A DNA stretch of 64,000 nucleotides from Trichostrongylus colubriformis (GCA_963978905.1 OZ022261.1:12835992-12899991), one strand, 5' to 3'. Positions 46,201 to 57,150 are shown, numbered from the stretch's first letter. Made by a program: numbers and translations. Notes: generated from the sequence alone by a model not told the origin.

Positions 46201-48374
46201 ACCGGCAACTCCCCGCCGGATGAAGGCCAGCAAAGCAGTGCTGTGGGATCATGATAAGACCCCAAGGCGCGTCAACATAGATCAACTCACATGACGCACT
46301 CCTTGGGTAAGTAAAAAGCTGCTACTTCCAAATATAGGTTTTCATCGGACACTTTTTGGTTTGCTTCATTTCACTCGTTCTTATTTGCTCAAGGAGCAAG
46401 TTTTAGAAATACAGGAATGAGAATGAATTGCTCGAATTTGCGGTATCAAAGCGCTTTAATTAAATTAGCAGAAAGCGATGAGTGTCTGTATTTAAAGGCA
46501 CCGGGAGTGGTAAGGAGAAAGTGAGACTGAGAATAGTGCTGCAGTTCATTAGCCAAGGAAATTGAGGGCTAGGACGGGACAACGTTCGTGGCGGCTAATT
46601 GGGCCTGTGGCCAGTCTACAGTCTAACCACGGCTAGTGACGCAGAGGAGCGCTAGAGAACAATGGTTTCTCTAGCGCTCCTCTGCGTCACTAGCCACTTT
46701 CGGGCTTCTATTTCTCGGTTTTTGCGCTGTTTTATTCAGTTCTTTCTCTATTGTTAGACCGCGTTTATTCTTTGCGCCATCAGGGTATGGCTGCGTTCAC
46801 AGGCAGCGAGGTGGCAGGAGAAGGTGCAGCGGCGACGCAGGCAACGAGACAAGAGGCTTAGGCAGAGAAGGAGGGATACGCAGCCACGCCATGACGCCGG
46901 CACCGCAGAGTATGAACGCGGCCTTACACTGCTGTGCATCTCTACTTTCATATTCCGCAATCTGCTTAATTTATCCTTTCCGGTGTCTTTAAGGCTACGA
47001 CCATTTCCATTTTAACTGCTGTTGATGACTATTCTGGACCTATCCATGACTTCTTGATTGCGAAACAGTTACAACAAATCCACATCTGGTTGAAAGTGGA
47101 AACACACCACAGAGTATTCTTTCCTGCGCCTTGCAAGTAAATAAACGGGTAACTAAACGACTTATAACACCAGTTCAGTAGCTACCAACTCGTCTCCCCA
47201 ACAATGCATGCAGTTCACAGGTTTTCGAAAAATTTTACCTGGCCTAGCATTAGTCGTCATTAAAGGCAGTCGATACTTGAAGAAGTCATTCACATGGGAA
47301 CTAGAGGTTCAAGAAGCGTGTTTGAGACGAAAACCCTGTCCGAAAGTGCGCCTCTGAGCTGTAGAGACGGCGTAGCGATGAACAACTGACCCCTTTGGAG
47401 GTGTAAGTCATTAGGACAGAAGCGTCGCGTGCCGAACACGGCCACGCGATGTTTCTGTCCTAATGACATACACCCACGCCTTTGGATAACAGAGCCCGCC
47501 TCCTGTGGTCGACCTTGCCGAAGAATAATAAGTAGAGTAATGAGTGTGTTAGCAGAATGATACTTATCGTATGATATTGGTGCCGTATCGATCGAAATTA
47601 CGTGGTGACGTGTCAGCTTTCGTAATGAAATTGTCCAGCGGTCAGTATCGAAGATTGGAGTGGATGATAGGATCGAATAGCCCCTATCAGTGCCTTCAAC
47701 ATAGAAACCATTATTTCTGTTAGTTCAAATGAACACTGATAGCTGAGATACACCGAGTCATGATTTGAGAAGCTCCCGCATCAGTTTTATGAGTCCCAGA
47801 ATATTTTATGCCTAACAGCAGAAGAATTGGATATCGGCAATGCAATTTAGTAACTTATTGTTTGAGCACTATTAAAAACAAACATATCACCAAGGTGAAA
47901 ACTGGTATGCTCCATTTCGGAGCGCCTGATAGGGCGTGGCCTACGGACTTGGGAGTGAGACGCGGCGAGAGCTAGAGTGCGTGGCAAAAGTGAGTGTGGC
48001 GGAGTGAGAGAGTTCGACACGCTCTCACCCAAGTCCGTAGGCCACGCCCTATCAGGCGCTCCAAAATGGATTGTATGTTTCTTGTGCAACGGGCGGAATT
48101 GTCAGAATGACAGCACTAAGCGAGTCTCGTTAACCCAAGTTTTTTGAGAGCAAACGTCGTTGGCTAGAATTAAGTTCACTACCTAATATTTTATGATGAG
48201 CGCATCTGTCTGATAGGCAGGACTCTGTTTCTTTGATTTTTCCAGTACACTTCGTACAATTTCAGTGCCTTGAAAATCTTCACACCGGTCCATTCTGCTA
48301 AACCAGAAGCCCAACGACGTAAAGATGACCATGATATTGGACCTCAAGAGGGATGGTTGCAATTCCTTGCCTAG
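40279..48374 (+). CDS. Myb/SANT-like putative nuclear protein, 14 exons
   Basis: Exons: 40279-40452, 40682-40742, 40800-41098, 41751-41820, 41879-42035, 42570-42660, 42734-42849, 42902-43038, 43104-43329, 43562-43667, 43720-44237, 45217-45277, 46994-47136, 48266-48374. They join in one frame to 755 aa. Residues ~19-35 (FTPEEDDRIRKNWRAVA) and ~64-90 (GMWPQLCRKLESRSAYQVQNR) look like the first and recognition helices of a Myb/SANT fold. A second helix-turn-helix-like stretch follows (RGEIARLLALPRRQVDHV). The middle is helical and charged. Exon 11 is Ser/Arg-rich with a basic cluster (GRRSKRRRS), a likely nuclear localisation signal. I infer DNA binding; family identity is unknown. The ATG lies just after an acceptor-like ATCGCAG. 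Introns 5 and 11-13 contain MITEs. Some joins, especially the exon 5 donor and the last two exons, rest on phase alone. Confidence 0.7.
42326..42453. mobile_element. CAGTCC-type MITE (Tc1/mariner-like), in intron 5
   Basis: Termini CAGTCCATTTCACTGGTAGG and ..CGCTCCGAAATAGTCTG, inner arms GGGCGTGGCC / GGCCACGCCC around a GAGAGTGAGAGTGTGTGGCG core. TA follows the right end; the left target site is mutated. Confidence 0.75.
44469..44600. mobile_element. CAGTCC-type MITE, in intron 11
   Basis: Begins CAGTCCAGTTCCCGAAGGCT after TA (44467-44468) and ends ..CGTCGGGAAATGGACGT before TA (44601-44602), with GGGCGTGGCCTAC / GTAGGCCTCGCC inner arms and the same GTGTGTGGCGGGGTGAGAGA core. Confidence 0.75.
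44944..45158. mobile_element. Mariner-type MITE, in intron 11
   Basis: Termini TTTGGTTGTCCCGAAAGTTC and ..GAACTTTCGGGACAACCTAA, flanked by TA (44942-44943, 45159-45160). Arms of ~60 bp include CCGGAACACCTCGACC and ATTTATTTCTTTACAACATA. 215 bp, no coding remnant; the ends are of m-type mariner but from a different lineage than 13572-14117. Confidence 0.88.
46631..46695. repeat. Perfect-arm hairpin, 29-bp arms and short loop
   Basis: GGCTAGTGACGCAGAGGAGC...GAGAA, a ~7 nt loop (CAATGGT), then the exact reverse complement ending ..CTGCGTCACTAGCC. Related half-sites (CTCTGCGTCACTAGCC) are at 34378-34395 and, degenerate, at 46120-46145. In intron 12 of the Myb-like gene. Confidence 0.85.
46757..46923. 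mobile_element. PIF/Harbinger-type MITE, in intron 12
   Basis: Termini GACCGCGTTTATTCTTTGCG and ..GCAGAGTATGAACGCGGCC with TTA on both sides (46754-46756, 46924-46926). Inner arms GGTATGGCTGCG / CGCAGCCACGCC. Same family as 26572 and 30574. Confidence 0.85.
47400..47474. mobile_element. 75-bp hairpin with GGTGTATGTC-type ends, in intron 13
   Basis: Arms of about 32 bp: GGTGTAAGTCATTAGGACAG...TCGCGTG against ..CACGCGATG..CTGTCCTAATGACATACACC, three mismatches. The terminal GTGTATGTC resembles the ends of the Mutator-like MITEs at 10784 and 17033. Confidence 0.75.
47908..48073. mobile_element. CAGTCC-type MITE, in intron 13
   Basis: Bounded by TA (47906-47907, 48074-48075). Arms CTCCATTTCGGAGCGCCTGA and ..TCAGGCGCTCCAAAATGG, inner arms GGGCGTGGCCTACGGACTTG and reverse complement, core of GAGTG/GTGTGGC repeats. 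The first bases of the TIR have drifted from CAGTCC. Confidence 0.8.
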
Positions 48375-49201
48375 GTAATTTCATCGCATAATTATTGTTC
48401 ACGAAATGATCTGGAATTCCTAGAAATCTCATGTTTATGTGATATATGAGTCGCTAGTCCCTTTTTATCTGAGGCCGTCTGAGTCTCCAACGTTTTGGAA
48501 AAAGAAGCAGATCTCAGAATAGGATATTCGGCGAAGTGGTGCAGACACGAATCGATTTATTCACCCCTCTGAGCTTTTTAGCATAGAAGCTCAGGGCAAA
48601 GGAGGTAGTCGATCTGCATTCTACTCTTTCCGAATTGCCGATTCTTTGGTTGACAATGGTCGCTATGTATCCACCTTTATTCGCAGATTCGTTGATACAC
48701 AGAACAAACTTTAATTCTCATTACGTAATGTCAACTAAGTAGTAACTGGAAATAGCTCACGCTAGTGCTTTTCCCTTAAAAGTATTCAGGGTCGCCTTTT
48801 CTGTTTTTACATTTTTTTTTTAGTAAGTATTGCTCTTCACAAGTGCTCCTGGAGGTTTTAGTGGCCACTTTGATTTATAGCAAATATTCAGTTAATATGG
48901 AAGATCGTTGTATATAATACATGTATGAGATTTGTTAACTTAGAGTATTCCCATTCTTACGTTGTTGTTCTTTGTTATTCCAAGAAGTGATTGTCTTTGG
49001 TTTTGTACAGCTGAATGAATGTACCTGTACACACTCTAGTTTCGCCATCCGATCCGCTTTAGTTTAAATATGAAAGCTGATATTAAGCCACGCAATAGCT
49101 ATACGTAAATTCAAAACAACCTTCAACTACTCTTTCATGCAAGGTATACATCTGGACCAATAACAACAACAACTTTATCATTATATAACATTTAAGAGGG
49201 T

Positions 49202-50918
49202 TTACATCGCTTCTTGCTGGGCCTTCAGTTGAAGCAAGAGGGCCTTCTTCTCAACGATTCGTTCCCTTCTCTTTTCCAGACTGATCTTCTTAGCCGTGAA
49301 CCTGTACAGGAAAATGTTTCGATTAACTAAGACATACGCGTGATCTTGAGATTAATACCGCACTGATACTGTGAAACATAAACAAGAGGAAACATCAAAA
49401 TTCATCACCTCTTCTGCTCTCCTGTCTTCTTAGGTGGTTTCGTTTTGCGATCTGGGTTGGCACGGATAGCTTCGTGTCCCTTCTTGTACATCTAAAAGAA
49501 ACATGGTAAAACAACGCAGTGCATAATGAATAAGAAATGCTGACCTCTTCCAGGTTATCTGCACTTATGCCATTGGCAATGAATTGAGAGAACTGTCTCT
49601 TGTAGGCATCCTCATCTTCCTCCTTGAGGGTGCGCATGTACTCAGCAACGTGCTTTCCGAAGATGCGGTCACGGTGAGCCTCAGCGTCGTACTTCTTGGA
49701 CTCGGAATCGTAACCGAAGAATCGGTTTTCACTAAATGAAAAATCATCACTCAAAATGAAAAGAAACCTGAAGAAAGCACTGGAAGGGGAGGTGGTGTAC
49801 ATACCTGTGAGGAACATCAATTCCACCATCAGCAACTCCCTTCATGACGGCGAAAACTTTGCAACCAGTGGTGGTGCGAGCCAATCCAACGTCGAGCACA
49901 GCTTTGAATGGATTGCGACCACCTTCATTCTCAACGGTGTAGAATTCACCATTGACCTGAAAAACGGTTTTCCTGAGAGAAACGAATGAGAAATTTTTGA
50001 CCACTTACCTCTTCTTGGCCCTTGAAGGTCTGGTCCAGCTGAAGATTCTTCAAGTGACGACGAGCAAGCAACAAACCTGTGGCGTAACCAGCAGCATAGT
50101 TGGTGAGACCAACCTAAAAGGAAACAGAAAATAGATAATAAATATAGGAATAGTGGTCACCGCTATGAAGACCGATGACGAAATCCTACCTTGATACCAT
50201 ACGATGGAAGCTCGTGCGAATACGCTGAAGCGACAATGACGTCTCCTTCAATCTTCGAGTACGCGATCTGAAAACTGCCGATCAAAAGTATGTAACAATT
50301 TGAAACTCAAAGTTTTAAAGGTGAATCACAGTGACTTATAGGGTTATCGAGTCATTTGAGCGGGGGACCGAGACGCAAAATTTTCACCGACAGTTTATGC
50401 TAAAGCAGACGAAACAGATGCTTTGGCAGATGCTTCCTCATGAAAAAGGAGGGAATATGGATTTTAGCCTAGGCCTAGGGAGGGAAGGAGCTTCAGTGAA
50501 AAGTTGTAGGTTAAACATTTAAACTTGTAGGTTAAGCCTGTTTTCAGAAAAACAAAGTAGTTTGTAGTTTTCATGAAACGTCCGACATGACGTCAATTTT
50601 AGAAGGAAGTTACACGAATTTTCGCGAACGCTACAGTACCAAATGACTTCGTAAACAAGAGATCGAATTAAATGGACGAAAACGCTTATGGGAAACGAAA
50701 AAGCATTCACAACTTTGAAATGTTTGTACCTGAGCAATCACATCCTTGTTTGTGAAACGCACAATCAGACGGTACTTGGGCGTGTTGTACTTGTTCTTAT
50801 CCTGTACAGTGAGCCTCTTCCTTGCATAATAGTCGGTCTTTCCTTGTCGTCTTCGCTTTAACTTCACCTGATACCGCTTGAAGTAAGCCTTGTTCTTAAC
50901 GACTTTTACTAGACCCAT
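49202..50918 (-). CDS. rpl-5: 60S ribosomal protein L5 (uL18)
   Basis: Large-subunit protein that binds 5S rRNA and, with RPL11, forms the 5S RNP in the nucleolus and central protuberance. Exons on the minus strand: 50918-50730, 50267-50190, 50113-50009, 49956-49805, 49731-49545, 49491-49409, 49301-49202; they join in phase to 297 aa, the usual eukaryotic length. Family landmarks: [85 protein letters not shown], and a Lys/Arg-rich C-terminus ([15 protein letters not shown], then [16 protein letters not shown]) that contacts 5S rRNA. The ATG lies 3 nt after TTTTCCAG, a likely spliced-leader acceptor. Intron 1 (462 nt) carries a dispersed repeat at 50345-50505. Confidence 0.97.
50345..50505. 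repeat. Dispersed 'AGCTTCGAC' fold-back repeat, copy 2
   Basis: Contains TTTTCACCGACAG, AAGCAGACGAAACAGATGCT, GGCAGATGCTTCCTCATG, TAGGCCTAGGGAGGGA and AGGAGCTTC in family order. It lies in rpl-5 intron 1. Confidence 0.75.
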
Positions 50919-50921
50919 ACC

Positions 50922-50923
50922 CT
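50922..50923 (-). promoter_or_regulatory. Probable spliced-leader acceptor of rpl-5
   Basis: TTTTCCAG ends 3 nt before the rpl-5 ATG, too close for a cis-spliced 5' UTR exon without an upstream partner. This is the common arrangement for trans-spliced nematode ribosomal protein genes. Confidence 0.65.
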
Positions 50924-51055
50924 GGAAAACAAAATACTCAACCAAATCCCGAATACACAAACCGAACATCAATGAGATAAAGATCAATGGATGGGAAGGA
51001 CGGCAATAAATTTGATGTACATTAAAACATAATAAGGAACTATTCGGCTTTTAAA

Positions 51056-51780
51056 ACCCCAGTGGGGGTCGATTGGTGCAAAAAAAATTTTTTTTGCTTA
51101 AACTTTGCCTACAGGGGTAATTGAGGCCCCTGATCACGACTATGACATCCGTTTTTGCCGTTTGCGCCAAACTGGTGCAACTGCACCATGTTGGTGCAAC
51201 AACTCGTTTTCACCAAATTCGCTGAAACTTTGCCCAGAGGGGTTATTTCGGCTGCTGATCACGAGTATGACATCCGTTTTTGGCGCTAGCGACGTTTAGT
51301 TCCATTACAGTGCTGGTATGCTAGGGGCACCACACTGTTCCCGCAAGTTTTGCCTAAGCCTTAAGAAGGAAGGGAACCTTCCCTTCCTCTTTAAGGCTTA
51401 GGCGAAAATATACACTTGTGTGTGCAATAATGACTGTACGATAGTATCAAATGAAAGACGACAGCGGAAAGATGACGCTCTCCAGCTATTCAAGCACTGT
51501 AGCACAAATGAACATGACTGGCGCAGCCTTGAAAGGCGCTGAAAACGGCGCCCGCACTGAAAACAATGTCATATTCGTGATCAGAACCCCAAAGAACCAC
51601 TCTTGGCGAAGTTTCAGCGATTAGGGTGAAAGCAAGTTGTTGTACCAACATGGTGCAATTGCACCAAATTGGTGCAAACGAAAAAAACGGATGTCATATT
51701 CGTGATCAGGGGCCTCAATTACCCCTGTAGGCAAAGTTTTAGCAAAAAAATTTTTTGCCCGAATCGACCCCCACTGGGGT
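51056..51780. mobile_element. 725-bp fold-back element upstream of rpl-5
   Basis: Starts ACCCCAGTGGGGGTCGATT and ends ..AATCGACCCCCACTGGGGT. The arms extend over 100 bp with GGGGTAATTGAGGCCCCTGA and its complement, plus repeated GGTGCAA motifs. The centre (51348-51412) is itself a hairpin of TTTTGCCTAAGCCTTAAGAA arms. Degenerate relatives occur at 5.96, 14.95, 58.56 and 59.3 kb. No coding region and no clear target duplication. Confidence 0.85.
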
Positions 51781-51789
51781 TGTAGTAGC

Positions 51790-53678
51790 CTAATGGTTCC
51801 CATAATAAAAGGTTATAAAACTAACTGATGAAGTGCTCAATAACACTAAGATGAACACTGATAAAGAAGAGGTCTGAACAGTCAAAAAACGACAAGCCCC
51901 AACAGGAATAGCATAAACTGAAGTCCACAGGGGTGCTTACTCGGGAGGGGCACCCATTGCCACGCTGTCGTCCCTCACTCGAAGACGCTCTAAAATTAGT
52001 TTGTACCGTAAAGTGTACATTTTTACCTAAGCCTTACTTGCGCGAGGTAAGAGCTTTCCTCTATACTAAAGCTTGGTAAAACCTAGGCAAAAATGGCGCA
52101 GGGCGCCGAGAACGGAGGAGGGTAGAAGGACAGGAAAACGAAGTTTGTTACCACTGATTGGATTAGAAAATAGGCACTCAATCCGTGAGGTCAAATCTAC
52201 ATGCGAAAGAACCAGCGATGTATCCGAGCATCTCTAATGAACAATAACTACAATGAATTATTCAAATCATCGGCCGTAAAAACACAAAGCCCCGCCAAAG
52301 TGCTACAATAAATTCAAGTAATTTCACGGAACGTAGCGAAGTCAAAGCTTAACAGAGACAAAATGATTACATTAACTGAATCTTTGTCTGTATTGTCGGT
52401 TTAGCAGATAATAGAGAGCCAAGACATGAAAAGACGTCACGTATTATGCAACCAAAATGCATAACAATCTCCTTCCAAATTTACTCGATAAAAACCCTTT
52501 AAAATATAATTAGCACAAGCTAGTGGAGCAGTAAAAATCCCTTCATAAATGTACTAGAGAGGACATATGCAATTGGCACAATTTGAAAGCATGAACCTTC
52601 CATTTGGCTGCAATCAACGTCGAATACGCAGCCGAGGTCCTGAAGAGAAAAATGCAGTGAATGTTGCGCGTAACTTTTCAGGCTTTGAAATTAATTTCCA
52701 GGCACTGGTAAAAAGAATTTGGTGAAGGAGTCTTTCAAAAATGACTGGATTATGAATTTTTCTGTAAGGGATCCCCTTCATTCCATTTCTTTGAAGCGCT
52801 TTTGCTATGCATCCTTGGTTAATGTGCAATAACCAGAAGAAGAAGGTCAATATCAGTAAATTGGATCTTCTACATGAGAAATGGCTCCTTTTGCTTCAGT
52901 CTCAGACGAACCACTGTTTTCGTCCCGTTGAGGCTTTTCAGTGAGAAGAGGGATGACGAAATAGGAGAACCTGTATAGGTTTGCGTAAAGGAAGGAACCA
53001 TCCTAAAACTAAGTGAAAATAAAACCAACTAATTCCCTGTGCATAAAAAATTGTACAATGGAATAGGGGAAAGTAAAAAGAAGTCGAGGTTTACCTCCTC
53101 GCTGGGAAAGTGGCCAAGAGGGGGAAATCGTTGCAGGGCTCAATTTCATGCCATCTCGACCTAGATGATTTGTATCAACGAACTCGGGAAAGTATTCGAT
53201 GCATGGGAAATGGGATTCCGGTATAACGGGCAGCCTAGTCTCTACATGCTCACACGGCTTCCCTCCACATATTGTCTATTTGGAACAACAAAAGGGACCT
53301 ACATGATGGAGAAGAATTATAGCGCCTCTTCAACGTAATAAATCCTTTGTTGGGTAGAGGTATTTTACCCACGCCGAGCTCTTCTCTCTTTATTTAGGCG
53401 GAAATTCATTTTCATGGCTTTGAGGAACGCGGTAGTTGCGCGTTGCGCTACACTGAGTTCCCATTTTTTTAACCGTGACATGGAAAACTGACACTGCACC
53501 GGTTTCCCCATTGGAATATTTTATTGAAATGAAGCAGCACAATTCTCAAAGTGATTGACATGAGGCAGCAGAATTCAATGAATATCTTCAAAAACTACAC
53601 TGAGCAACTTTTATCCACTATAATACCCCGTTTTCCACGGAATTCAACTAAGATCACACTTCAGTTCGGAATTCGCAT
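51790..53678. other. Intergenic between rpl-5 and HMG-CoA lyase, no gene recognised
   Basis: A further AAGCCTTA-type stretch is near 52030-52100. Short open frames (52614-52850 minus; 53551-53733 plus) lack splice context or domains. Confidence 0.4.
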
Positions 53679-56371
53679 TCATCCATTCATACGTTTGGCA
53701 AGGAGAGCCGTGGCAACTCGGGAGGCATTTTGACGTCCCATTTTGGAGCAGATCCACGTGGATGTCTCAATCAATTTGTCGAGATCCACTCCCTGAATAC
53801 ACTATTCTATAAAGTACAAATCAACAATTGAAAATTGCACGAATTCCCAGGAATCCACTTACAGTTTCAAAGCCCATATCATGCAACAAATAGACCAAGT
53901 CCTCCGTAGCGACATTACCGGAGGCACCTTTGGCATAAGGGCATCCTCCAAGGCCAGCTATTGAAGAGTCAGCAACGCGGATACCGTGCTGAGGAAACAT
54001 CAAATAAGTCTAAAAAGTATTCTAGTTACTGTCAAGTCGGATATACCTCGATGGCAACGACGGTATTTGCCAACGCTTGACCATATGTATCATGGAAGTG
54101 GACCGCCAGCTTGTCAACAGGAATGGTCTTTGTTAGGGTTTCCAGCAGCTTTCTCACAGATCCAGCACTTCCAACACCAATGGTGTCGCCCAACGATACT
54201 GAAAAGTTAGTTCAATTTAGAAAAAAAGCGGCTCATTTTGTGCCTATTCATTCTTTCATCTCAGCCTATTAAAAACTGACAACGTCACAATAACCGCACG
54301 CTTCGTGACCAACCAGCCTCTAAAGACCGTAGTTGTACCTTGCAAAACTGCGATAGTGGAGGAACGCCTAACAGTAGTTGAATCGCATGCCGTTGCCGAA
54401 CATGTAGGACTGACCAAGCGGTTCGTCATGCAGTCAGCTGACTCACTGAATCGCGCGGGGTTGGCAAACGTCACGCTCCACGGCGTTGCGATTTTGCGGA
54501 TAACAGAATTGCGGAATCGTTGGGTTGCTACGTATAAAACTGAAGGCAGCAAACTGTTGGCTAAAAGCAGAAAAAGGAATAAGTTCGACCTCATCTTTGA
54601 TTCCCTGTCCGTGAATCAAAGGATGGCCAAAAGGGCTTGAGCGCTGGAGAGGTTTATAGTCACCCACCGGTTTTGACCCCAGCACATATTTATTATTATA
54701 TAATAAAACGATAGAGTTTTACCTTCATAACAACCCGCGTTTAACAAAGTGTCCGTAACTTTTGCTACAACGTTACTGTCGATTTTACCTTCATATGGAC
54801 ATCCAATTACGCACGATACGTACCTAAACCAGCATTTAAAGTACATCAAAAACAGAAAGTAAAGCTGATCCGTACCCTCTGACTTTCAATCCTTCGCTTA
54901 TGGCCGCTCTGGTAACATCCTGAAGTTTCTGGAGACTATCGTTCACGTTGGCGTTGACGTTTTTCCTAAAAGCTATCGTGGAAGTTCGTGAATGTGCAGA
55001 AAATTATCATCAAACCGCACCTACATAGAGAATGAGTCAGAGGCTGCTCCAAACACAGCAATCTCCGTTGCGTAACCATTTTTCAACTGAATTAAAATCG
55101 AAGTAAGGGGAACAAAGCCAAAGTACAGAGTAGAGCAACACTAATGGGACAGAGTGCCACATTTTAAGCATAAGCCGTGTTCATGGACAACTTAGGAGGG
55201 ATTCGGCGATAAAGCTGCAGTTACACTCAGCGAACGAAGTTCCATCCCTTGCAGTTTGGGCAAAGGTTCGATACGTATACTGGTTCGCCATTTTTGAGAT
55301 CTGGCTATTTGGCGTATCCGCAATTTGGCCCATCTCTTAAAATAATGAGAGTGCACAGCAAATCAATCGATTCATAACTGAACGCTTCGCAGAATCGAGT
55401 CTGTTGATTCTTCCAACGATAGGTATAAACGCTTTCACACTCAATTTCGGAGCGCCTCATAGGGCGTGGCCTGCGGACATGGGTGAGTGGCGAGAGTGAG
55501 TGCGTGGCAAGAGTGAGAGTGTGTGAGTGAGAGAGTTAGATACACTTTCATCCAAGTCCGTAGGGCACGCCCTATCAGGCGCTCCGAAATGGAGTGTATA
55601 ATGGTTAGACTATAACCACAGCCACCTACGAATGCTTTTTTTTTTCAAAAGACCTCCCGATAATGGTAGGACATACGCTATATTTCTGTACTCACCACAT
55701 TTTCCAAACCTGCGAGATTCGGAACAAGTACAGGATATGAAACACCAGGAAATTTCTTGATTTTCTTAATCACTTCCTGATGATCGCCCATTTGCGGAAC
55801 CCATTTCGGCGACACAAAGCTAGTTGCCTCAATACTCTGTAAACCTTCATAATGAGGAGAAAGTTAAGGACTGGTAAGCTTTAGAGACCCACTTTCAGGC
55901 CGCATTCGCTTAATTTATCGATGAGGGCAACTTTATCCTCAGAAGGGATGATTTTCTGAAAATAGTCCAGATAAAGTGAACAGATGACAAAGGATATTAA
56001 AGCACCCCGAAAGAGTGAGAAAAAACCGGGTCAATTAAAGTGAGGGGGAAACGTAAAATTATCACCGACGTCGAAGCACCTTCTCCCTAGGCTAAGGGTA
56101 AAGCATATGAGACAGATGCTACGGCAGATGCTCCTAAGCATAGGAAGGAAAAGAGCCTCGAAGACGGTGAAAAGTTGCGTCTCCCCCGGAAAATCACCTT
56201 TTCGTTCTGCAAACCATCGCGGGCTCCCACTTCAACAACTTTGAACGGTGGCTTCTGAAAAAAGCGAATGTGTCACCTTTAAGAATCACAAGGAATCTAC
56301 TTACATTAATTATATACCTTTGAGGCCACAGTAGCGAGAGTTCTTCCGAACTTCAAGAAGGGTAGCCTCAT
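53679..56371 (-). CDS. HMGCL: Hydroxymethylglutaryl-CoA lyase, mitochondrial
   Basis: Cleaves HMG-CoA to acetoacetate and acetyl-CoA, the last step of leucine degradation and of ketone-body synthesis. Exons on the minus strand: 56371-56318, 56254-56198, 55955-55893, 55836-55696, 55086-55025, 54965-54876, 54823-54723, 54198-54047, 53988-53863, 53792-53679; they join in phase to 319 aa. The N-terminus [18 protein letters not shown] is basic, Ser/Thr-containing and acid-free, a mitochondrial presequence. Catalytic landmarks: [13 protein letters not shown] (Arg and metal-binding Asp), [53 protein letters not shown] (metal-binding His pair), [14 protein letters not shown] (active-site Cys). It ends KRMNG, without the peroxisomal CKL signal of the mammalian enzyme. 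The ATG directly follows TTCTAG. Introns 2 and 4 carry repeats. Confidence 0.97.
55438..55596. mobile_element. CAGTCC-type MITE in HMG-CoA lyase intron
   Basis: Left CACTCAATTTCGGAGCGCCT, right ..AGGCGCTCCGAAATGGAGTG then TA (55597-55598). Inner arms GGGCGTGGCCTGCGGAC / GTCCGTAGGGCACGCCC and core GAGTGGCGAGAGTGAGTGCG. Lies in the 609-nt intron between exons 4 and 5. Confidence 0.8.
56026..56190. repeat. Dispersed 'AGCTTCGAC' fold-back repeat, copy 3
   Basis: GGGTCAATTAAAGTGAGGGG at the left, ATCACCGACGTCGAAGC, CAGATGCTACGGCAGATGCT, then GAGCCTCGAAGACGGTG and GTTGCGTCTCCCCC at the right. Occupies most of HMG-CoA lyase intron 2. Confidence 0.8.
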
Positions 56372-56885
56372 CTAGAACAAAAATTACATGCAAAAAATAC
56401 TTTGCAGAGAACCCGGTGAAATCGTCGCTATGAGTGCCGCACGCGACATAACCTGCGTACGAACCTCTCAACAACGATATCCAGAATGACAGCACCTTTA
56501 TGGATGCTTCGAAAAGTTACGTACTCGCTTTCAGAACAAATAGTGAATTACAAGAAGATTTTTCGTAAGGGCTTCTGTGGAAACTACAATAATTATGAAT
56601 CCTGTCATTTGTCAGTCGTGTCGCGGCGAAGGACGACTTTTGCCAAACGCGTCGCGGCGGAGAACGATCGCACAGGACTGACCCTCAAGATGGAATCTTT
56701 TAATGTTATGCCGGTTAGATCAGATATCAATGGAAAACTAGCTCAAACGTTTCTACGGATTGAAGTCTATGGGTCTCATTATTTCTCCAAAAGTGTTATT
56801 TCCGCTTGAGTGGTGATTCAGCTATACGTTCACCTGGAAATTAACAGCTTGACACTCTTGAGCGCGTAGGGATCTTTGTAACTCG

Positions 56886-57116
56886 AGGTCAATTTAAAAA
56901 AAAAAGGGGGGGAGGGAGATGCAAAATTTTCACTGACGTCGAAGCTCCTTTCTCTCCCTAGGCATACTGTAACAGATGAGAAAGATGCTTCGGCAGATGT
57001 TTTTTCATAGGAGTAAGGGATATGAGTTTTAGCCCAAGCCTAGAGGGAAAGAGCTTCGACGTCGGTGAAAAGTTGCGTTCCCCCACCCTCCCTACCCCCT
57101 TCAATTGACCCGCAAC
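56886..57116. repeat. Dispersed 'AGCTTCGAC' fold-back repeat, copy 4
   Basis: GGTCAATTTAAAAAAAAAAG at the left and CTTCAATTGACCC at the right, with GACGTCGAAGCTCCTTTCTC and GAGCTTCGACGTCGGTGAAA as inverted inner arms. The best-preserved fold-back of the family. Confidence 0.8.
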
Positions 57117-57150
57117 TCGATTCTCGTATTACGTCATTTTTTGCGTTATT

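Noticed and set aside
56486..56809. 107-aa plus-strand frame upstream of HMG-CoA lyase
   Set aside because: No domain, acceptor or donor context could be found, and it lies in the likely promoter region of the minus-strand gene.
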